This document shows positions 57,958-64,000 of a stretch of DNA of 64,000 bases, in pieces; position 1 is the first letter of the stretch, and each line of letters starts with the position of its first letter. Under the pieces are notes generated by a model. That model searched no databases, was not told the DNA's origin, and saw only the letters and a program-made list of their open reading frames with translations. Source of the DNA: Bostrychus sinensis (taxonomy: Eukaryota; Chordata; Actinopteri; Gobiiformes; Eleotridae); the NCBI GenBank assembly GCA_020698575.1, contig CM036243.1, forward strand, positions 35,036,903 to 35,100,902, read 5' to 3'. The position numbers and the translations under genes are program-made.

Positions 57958-60900
57958 AGACCTGGTTTAGTCCTGGTTTAGTCCTTGTTTAGTCCTGATT
58001 TAGACCTGGTTTAGTCCTTGTTTAGTCCTGTCTTAGACCTTGTTTAGTCTTGGTTTAGAGGCCTAGTTTAGTCCTGGTTTAGTCCTGGTTTAGTCCTGGT
58101 TTAGTCCTGGTTTACTCCTGGTTTAGTCCTGGTTTAGTCCTGGTTTAGTCCTGGTTTAGTCGTTGTTTAGTCGTTGTTTAGACCTGGTTTAGTCCTGGTT
58201 TAGTCCTGATTTAGACCTGGTTTAGACCTGGTTTAGTCCTGGCTTAGTCCTGGTTTAGTCCTGGTTTAGTCCTGGTTTAGCCCTGGTTTAGTCCTGGTTT
58301 AGTCCTGGTTTAGCCCTGGTTTAGCCCTGGTTTAGTCCTGGTTTAGTCCTGGTTTAGTCGTTGTTTAGTTGTTGTTTAGACCTGGTTTAGTCCTGGTTTA
58401 GTCCTGGTTTAGTCCTGGTTTAGTCCTGGTTTAGTCCTGGTTTAGCCCTGGTTTAGCCCTGGTTTAGTCCTGGTTTAGCCCTGGTTTAGCCCTGGTTTAG
58501 TCCTGGTTTAGCCCTGGTTTAGCCCTGGTTTAGTCCTGGTTTAGACCTGGTTTAGTCCTGGTTTAGTCCTGGTTTAGTCCTGGTTTAGTCTTGGTTTAGA
58601 CCTGGTTTAGTCCTGGTTTAGTCGTTGTTTAGTCGTTGTTTAGACCTGGTTTAGTCCTGGTTTAGACCTGGTTTAGTCCTGGTTTAGTCCTGGTTTAGTC
58701 CTGGTTTAGTCCTGGTTTAGACCTGGTTTAGACCTGGTTTAGTCCTGGTTTAGTCCTGGTTTAGACCTGGTTTAGACCTGGTTTAGTCCTGGTTTAGTCC
58801 TGGTTTAGTACTGGTTTAGTCCTGGTTTAGTCCTGGTTTAGTCCTGGTTTAGTCGTTGTTTAGTCCTGGTTTAGTCCTGGTTTAGACCTGGTTTAGTCCT
58901 GGTTTAGTCCTTGTTTAGTCCTGATTTAGACCTGGTTTAGTCCTTGTTTAGTCCTGTCTTAGACCTTGTTTAGTCTTGGTTTAGAGGCCTAGTTTAGTCC
59001 TGGTTTAGTCCTGGTTTAGTCCTGGTTTAGTCCTGGTTTACTCCTGGTTTAGTCCTGGTTTAGTCCTGGTTTAGTCCTGGTTTAGTCGTTGTTTAGTCGT
59101 TGTTTAGACCTGGTTTAGTCCTGGTTTAGTCCTGATTTAGACCTGGTTTAGACCTGGTTTAGTCCTGGCTTAGTCCTGGTTTAGTCCTGGTTTAGTCCTG
59201 GTTTAGCCCTGGTTTAGTCCTGGTTTAGTCCTGGTTTAGCCCTGGTTTAGTCCTGGTTTAGTCCTGGTTTAGTCGTTGTTTAGTTGTTGTTTAGACCTGG
59301 TTTAGTCCTGGTTTAGCCCTGGTTTAGTCCTGGTTTAGTCCTGGTTTAGTCCTGGTTTAGCCCTGGTTTAGCCCTGGTTTAGTCCTGGTTTAGCCCTGGT
59401 TTAGCCCTGGTTTAGTCCTGGTTTAGCCCTGGTTTAGCCCTGGTTTAGTCCTGGTTTAGACCTGGTTTAGTCCTGGTTTAGTCCTGGTTTAGTCCTGGTT
59501 TAGTCTTGGTTTAGACCTGGTTTAGTCCTGGTTTAGTCGTTGTTTAGTCGTTGTTTAGACCTGGTTTAGTCCTGGTTTAGACCTGGTTTAGTCCTGGTTT
59601 AGTCCTGGTTTAGTCCTGGTTTAGACCTGGTTTAGACCTGGTTTAGTCCTGGTTTAGTCCTGGTTTAGACCTGGTTTAGACCTGGTTTAGTCCTGGTTTA
59701 GTCCTGGTTTAGTACTGGTTTAGTCCTGGTTTAGTCCTGGTTTAGTCCTGGTTTAGTCGTTGTTTAGTCCTGGTTTAGTCCTGGTTTAGACCTGGTTTAG
59801 TCTTGTTTAGTCCTGGTTTAGTCCTGGTTTAGACCTGGTTTAGTCCTGGTTTAGTCCTGGTTTAGACCTGGTTTAGTCCTGGTTTAGTCCTGGTTTAGAC
59901 CTGGTTTAGTCCTGGTTTAGTCCTGGTTTAGACCTGGTTTAGCCCTGGTTTAGTCCTTGTTTAGTCCTGTCTTAGACCTTGTTTAGTCTTGGTTTAGAGG
60001 CCTAGTTTAGTCCTGGTTTAGTCCTGGTTTAGTCCTGGTTTAGTCCTGGTTTACTCCTGGTTTAGTCCTGGTTTAGTCCTGGTTTAGTCCTGGTTTAGTC
60101 GTTGTTTAGTCGTTGTTTAGACCTGGTTTAGTCCTGGTTTAGTCCTGATTTAGACCTGGTTTAGACCTGGTTTAGTCCTGGCTTAGTCCTGGTTTAGTCC
60201 TGGTTTAGTCCTGGTTTAGCCCTGGTTTAGTCCTGGTTTAGTCCTGGTTTAGCCCTGGTTTAGCCCTGGTTTAGTCCTGGTTTAGTCCTGGTTTAGTCGT
60301 TGTTTAGTTGTTGTTTAGACCTGGTTTAGTCCTGGTTTAGCCCTGGTTTAGTCCTGGTTTAGTCCTGGTTTAGTCCTGGTTTAGCCCTGGTTTAGCCCTG
60401 GTTTAGTCCTGGTTTAGCCCTGGTTTAGCCCTGGTTTAGTCCTGGTTTAGCCCTGGTTTAGCCCTGGTTTAGTCCTGGTTTAGACCTGGTTTAGTCCTGG
60501 TTTAGTCCTGGTTTAGTCCTGGTTTAGTCTTGGTTTAGACCTGGTTTAGTCCTGGTTTAGTCGTTGTTTAGTCGTTGTTTAGACCTGGTTTAGTCCTGGT
60601 TTAGTCCTGGTTTAGTCCTGGTTTAGTCCTGGTTTAGTCCTGGTTTAGACCTGGTTTAGACCTGGTTTAGTCCTGGTTTAGTCCTGGTTTAGACCTGGTT
60701 TAGACCTGGTTTAGTCCTGGTTTAGTCCTGGTTTAGTACTGGTTTAGTCCTGGTTTAGTCCTGGTTTAGTCCTGGTTTAGTCGTTGTTTAGTCCTGGTTT
60801 AGTCCTGGTTTAGACCTGGTTTAGTCTTGTTTAGTCCTGGTTTAGTCCTGGTTTAGACCTGGTTTAGTCCTGGTTTAGTCCTGGTTTAGACCTGGTTTAG

Positions 60901-61000
60901 TCCTGGTTTAGTCCTGGTTTAGACCTGGTTTAGTCCTGGTTTAGTCCTGGTTTAGACCTGGTTTAGCCCTGGTTTAGTCCTGGTTTAGTCCTTGTTGTCC
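57958..61000 (+). repeat. TCCTGGTTTAG array with about 1-kb higher-order repeat
   Basis: About 275 units of 11 bp. The marker TCTTAGACC recurs at 58031, 58957 and 59970, giving periods of 926 and 1013 bp. CACCTGCACTACA flanks the array on both sides (57946-57958 and 61000-61012). Confidence 0.94.
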
Positions 61001-61489
61001 ACCTGCACTACATTATATACTCAAGTTAAATTCAATATTATGGAGTTACATAATTTCATGACTCTTCACATAAAAGAGTAAATAAAACGCAGTATAACAT
61101 CTGCACAAGATCATTCACCACAGTTTACAAACATTTGACTTGCACTCTCCAGTTAGTCGGGACCTTCAGTAGTATCCTGGGACACACACTCCTGCTCACG
61201 CGAGAGGAATACGCTCGAAAAGGTTTAGTTTACTGAATGTACACGAGCACTGATCACACAAAAAATATGCTTTGTACCAGACTTTAGCTCTCTGCAGACA
61301 CACAAACACAAACAAACACACATTACACTTAGAGCTTTGCAAAAACAACACAGTGCATACAGAATCGTATACATTACATTTAAGTGCAGCCTTGACATTA
61401 GCGGAGCACATGTTGAACTTCCACACTAGCATTTGTCTGCCCATATAATTTACATTTGTGCTTTTGTTTGTCTCTGTCTCTGTCACCTG

Positions 61490-61640
61490 AGAGGTCTGCA
61501 ACATAACGTCCAAGATATTTGCGACCTGGAGAACATTTCCACACAAACACAAATCAGGAAATACAAGTTTTAAGAGCTGCTGAAGGCCTGCGCTGTATGG
61601 ACAAAGAAGAACCACGTCATCTGCATACACCTGGAAACTT
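61490..61640 (-). mobile_element. LINE reverse-transcriptase fragment
   Basis: On the minus strand the frame reads MYADDVVLLCPYSAGLQQLL, the YADD catalytic motif region of a non-LTR reverse transcriptase. It decays after about 45 codons. Confidence 0.7.
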
Positions 61641-61965
61641 TCACATCCTCACTGAAAATCTGTTTAACTCAACTGAAAACTTGTTATTCTTGGGTCGGAT
61701 CTTAATGTTTTTATAAGGCTGACAGGTTTGTGTTGTTTTTGTAACTGTAACTTTTGTACCAGCTCTGCCAGGTCTCCATAGAAAAATAGGTTTTATCTCA
61801 AAATGCTTGGTAAAATAAAAAATGGCTGTTTTTTTTTTGTTTTGTTTTTTTGCTTGTTTTTTGTGTGTGGGTGGGGGGGGGTTTGTGTGTGTGTTTTATT
61901 TTATCTTTTTTTTTTCTGGAGGCTCTGAGGAAACTGTTGTTGCTATGTAAATAAATGTCTTGTCA
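61641..61965. other. T/G-rich sequence
   Basis: Poly-T and (TG)n-rich runs near 61820-61915. No gene. Confidence 0.5.
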
Positions 61966-63721
61966 TCCTCCCTGTGATACTGTGATAGTAAATATACTGT
62001 GATACTGTGATACTGTGATACAGTGATACTGGGATACTGTGATACTGTGATACTGTGATACTGTGATACTGTGATACTGTGATAGTAAATATACTGTGAT
62101 ACTGTGATACTGTGATACTGTGATACTGTGATACTGTGATACAGTGATACTGGGATACTGTGATAGTAAATATACTGGGATACTGTGATACTGTGATACT
62201 GTGATACTGTGATACTGTGATACTGTGATAGTAAATATACTGTAATACTGTGATACTGTGATACTGTGATACTGTGATACAGTGATACTGGGATACTGTG
62301 ATAGTAAATATACTGTAATACTGTGATACTGTGATACTGTGATACTGTGATACAGTGATACTGGGATACTGTGATAGTAAATATACTGTAATACTGTGAT
62401 ACTGTGATACTGTGATACTGTAATACTGTGATACTGTGATACTGGGATACTGTGATACTGTGATACTGTGATACTGGGATACTGTGATACTGGGATACTG
62501 TGATACTGTGATACTGTGATACTGTAATACTGTGATACTGTGATAGTAAATATACTGTGATACTGTGATACTGTGATAGTAAATATACTGTAATACTGTG
62601 ATACTGTGATACTGTGATACTGTGATAGTAAATATACTGTGATACTGTAATACTGTAATACTGTGATACTGTGATACTGTGATAGTAAATATACTGTGAT
62701 ACTGTGATACTGTGATAGTAAATATACTGTGATACTGTGATACTGTGATACTGTGATACAGTGATACTGGGATACTGTGATAGTAAATATACTGTGATAC
62801 TGTGATACTGTGATACTGTGATACTGTGATAGTAAATATACTGTAATACTGTGATACTGTGATACTGTGATAGTAAATATACTGTGATACTGTGATACTG
62901 TGATAGTAAATATACTGTAATACTGTGATACTGTGATAGTAAATATACTGTAATACTGTGATACTGTGATACTGTGATACTGTGATAGTAAATATACTGT
63001 GATACTGTGATACTGTGATACTGTGATACAGTGATACTGGGATACTGTGATAGTAAATATACTGTGATACTGTGATACTGTGATACTGTGATAGTAAATA
63101 TACTGTAATACTGTGATACTGTGATACTGGGATACTGTGATAGTAAATATACTGTGATACTGTGATACTGTGATACTGTGATACAGTGATACTGGGATAC
63201 TGTGATAGTAAATATACTGTGATACTGTGATACTGTGATACTGTGATAGTAAATATACTGTAATACTGTGATACTGTGATACTGTGATACTGTGATACAG
63301 TGATACTGGGATACTGTGATACTGTGATAGTAAATATACTGTAATACTGTGATACTGTAATATTGTGATACTGTGATACTGTGATAGTAAATATACTGTG
63401 ATACTGTGATACTGTGATAGTAAATATACTGTGATACTGTGATACTGTGATAGTAAATATACTGTAATACTGTAATACTGTGATAGTAAATATACTGTAA
63501 TACTGTGATACTGTAATACTGTGATACAGTGATACTGGGATACTGTGATACTGTGATAGTAAATATACTGTAATACTGTAATACTGTGATAGTAAATATA
63601 CTGTAATACTGTGATACTGTAATATTGTGATACTGTGATACTGTGATAGTAAATATACTGTAATACTGTGATACTGTGATACTGTGATAGTAAATATACT
63701 GTAATACTGTGATACTGTGAT
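61966..63721 (+). repeat. 8-bp GATACTGT minisatellite
   Basis: Units GATACTGT, with GATACTGG, AATACTGT and GATACAGT variants, are punctuated by GATAGTAAATATACTGT every 50-130 bp. The unit length of 8 gives a 24-bp, 8-residue cycle in any frame, which explains the 601-codon minus-strand frame (YHSITVSQ). It is not called coding. Confidence 0.94.
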
Positions 63722-64000
63722 GAGCTTATGGGCCAGCTGTTGGCTCACATCTGGACTCGTGGGTCTGGGTCTGGGGGAGGATTTAACACTGAGGGGGGAT
63801 TACTGTGGAGCTGTAATTACTCACGTGGCACGGCCTGGACACAGACACTGGATCTTCATCATCACATCACTCATCAACAGCGCTCGTGCACACAGGAATA
63901 TTACTGTGACGCGCGAGGAGGAGGTGTCATCACGTAACGTGAACAGTAGGTGGCGTGAAAGACCACATTGGGAGTAACTGAAGTTTGCCGCGGGCTCCAT
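63722..64000. other. Unique sequence at the right edge
   Basis: Two overlapping + frames are open, but neither resembles a known protein. No repeat is evident. Confidence 0.35.

Noticed and set aside
61943..63748. 601-codon minus-strand frame (YHSITVSQ repeats)
   Set aside because: An 8-bp repeat gives the same 8-residue cycle in every frame; no start context or conserved flank.

Overview
The window reads as nuclear DNA from a teleost fish. The evidence is split genes with GT/AG introns and TATA promoters, many teleost-type hAT miniature elements (several with perfect 8-bp target duplications), tRNA-derived SINE pieces, Tc1-like and LINE remnants, and a very heavy load of minisatellites. No rRNA, tRNA gene, CRISPR array or bacterial feature was seen. 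All gene models are by eye, from splice phase and paralogue comparison.

The main content is a head-to-tail cluster of four small secreted-protein genes on the + strand: gene 1 (614-2966, left end cut off), gene 2 (8953-16688), gene 3 (22031-28138) and gene 4 (35833-41175). They share the exon phases of C-type lysozyme/alpha-lactalbumin genes (1, 1, 2), a CEL/CQL-type N-terminus where the signal exon is present, and a 15-residue Cys-to-Cys calcium-elbow spacing. Gene 4 keeps the whole lysozyme-like layout but lacks both catalytic acids. In genes 1-3 the beta-domain exon is replaced by low-complexity sequence: a mucin-like Ser/Thr/Pro tract (gene 1), an acidic Ser-x-Glu tract (genes 1 and 2) and a polybasic furin-like site (all three). 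Gene 3 ends in a silk-like Gly-Ala tail of about 110 residues. Gene 2 has a frame break in exon 3 that a downstream acceptor would repair. This divergent family is the best candidate for an undescribed system; a calcium-binding or matrix role is my inference.

Right of the cluster is a minus-strand SMIM28-like membrane protein gene (44353-47974), whose TATA box lies about 220 bp from an oppositely directed one. Next comes a + strand gene of unknown function (exons 50402-50720 and 55647-55756). Its intron opens with a 4.46-kb array of about 370 copies of a 12-bp unit, most of which carry a consensus 5' splice site (CAG|GTGAG).

Repeats dominate the rest. One 11-bp family (TCCTGGTTTAG, or its complement CTAAACCAGGA) forms arrays at 1-345, 14575-15592, 16745-18002, 18945-19612, 28286-31453, 46725-47830, 55838-56762 and 57958-61000. 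Others are a 12-bp purine array (32726-35150), a CAGCCTCCT array (45485-46418), an 8-bp GATACTGT array (61966-63721), and 17-bp and 19-bp arrays. The long open frames inside these arrays come from stop-free repeat units and are not called as proteins.
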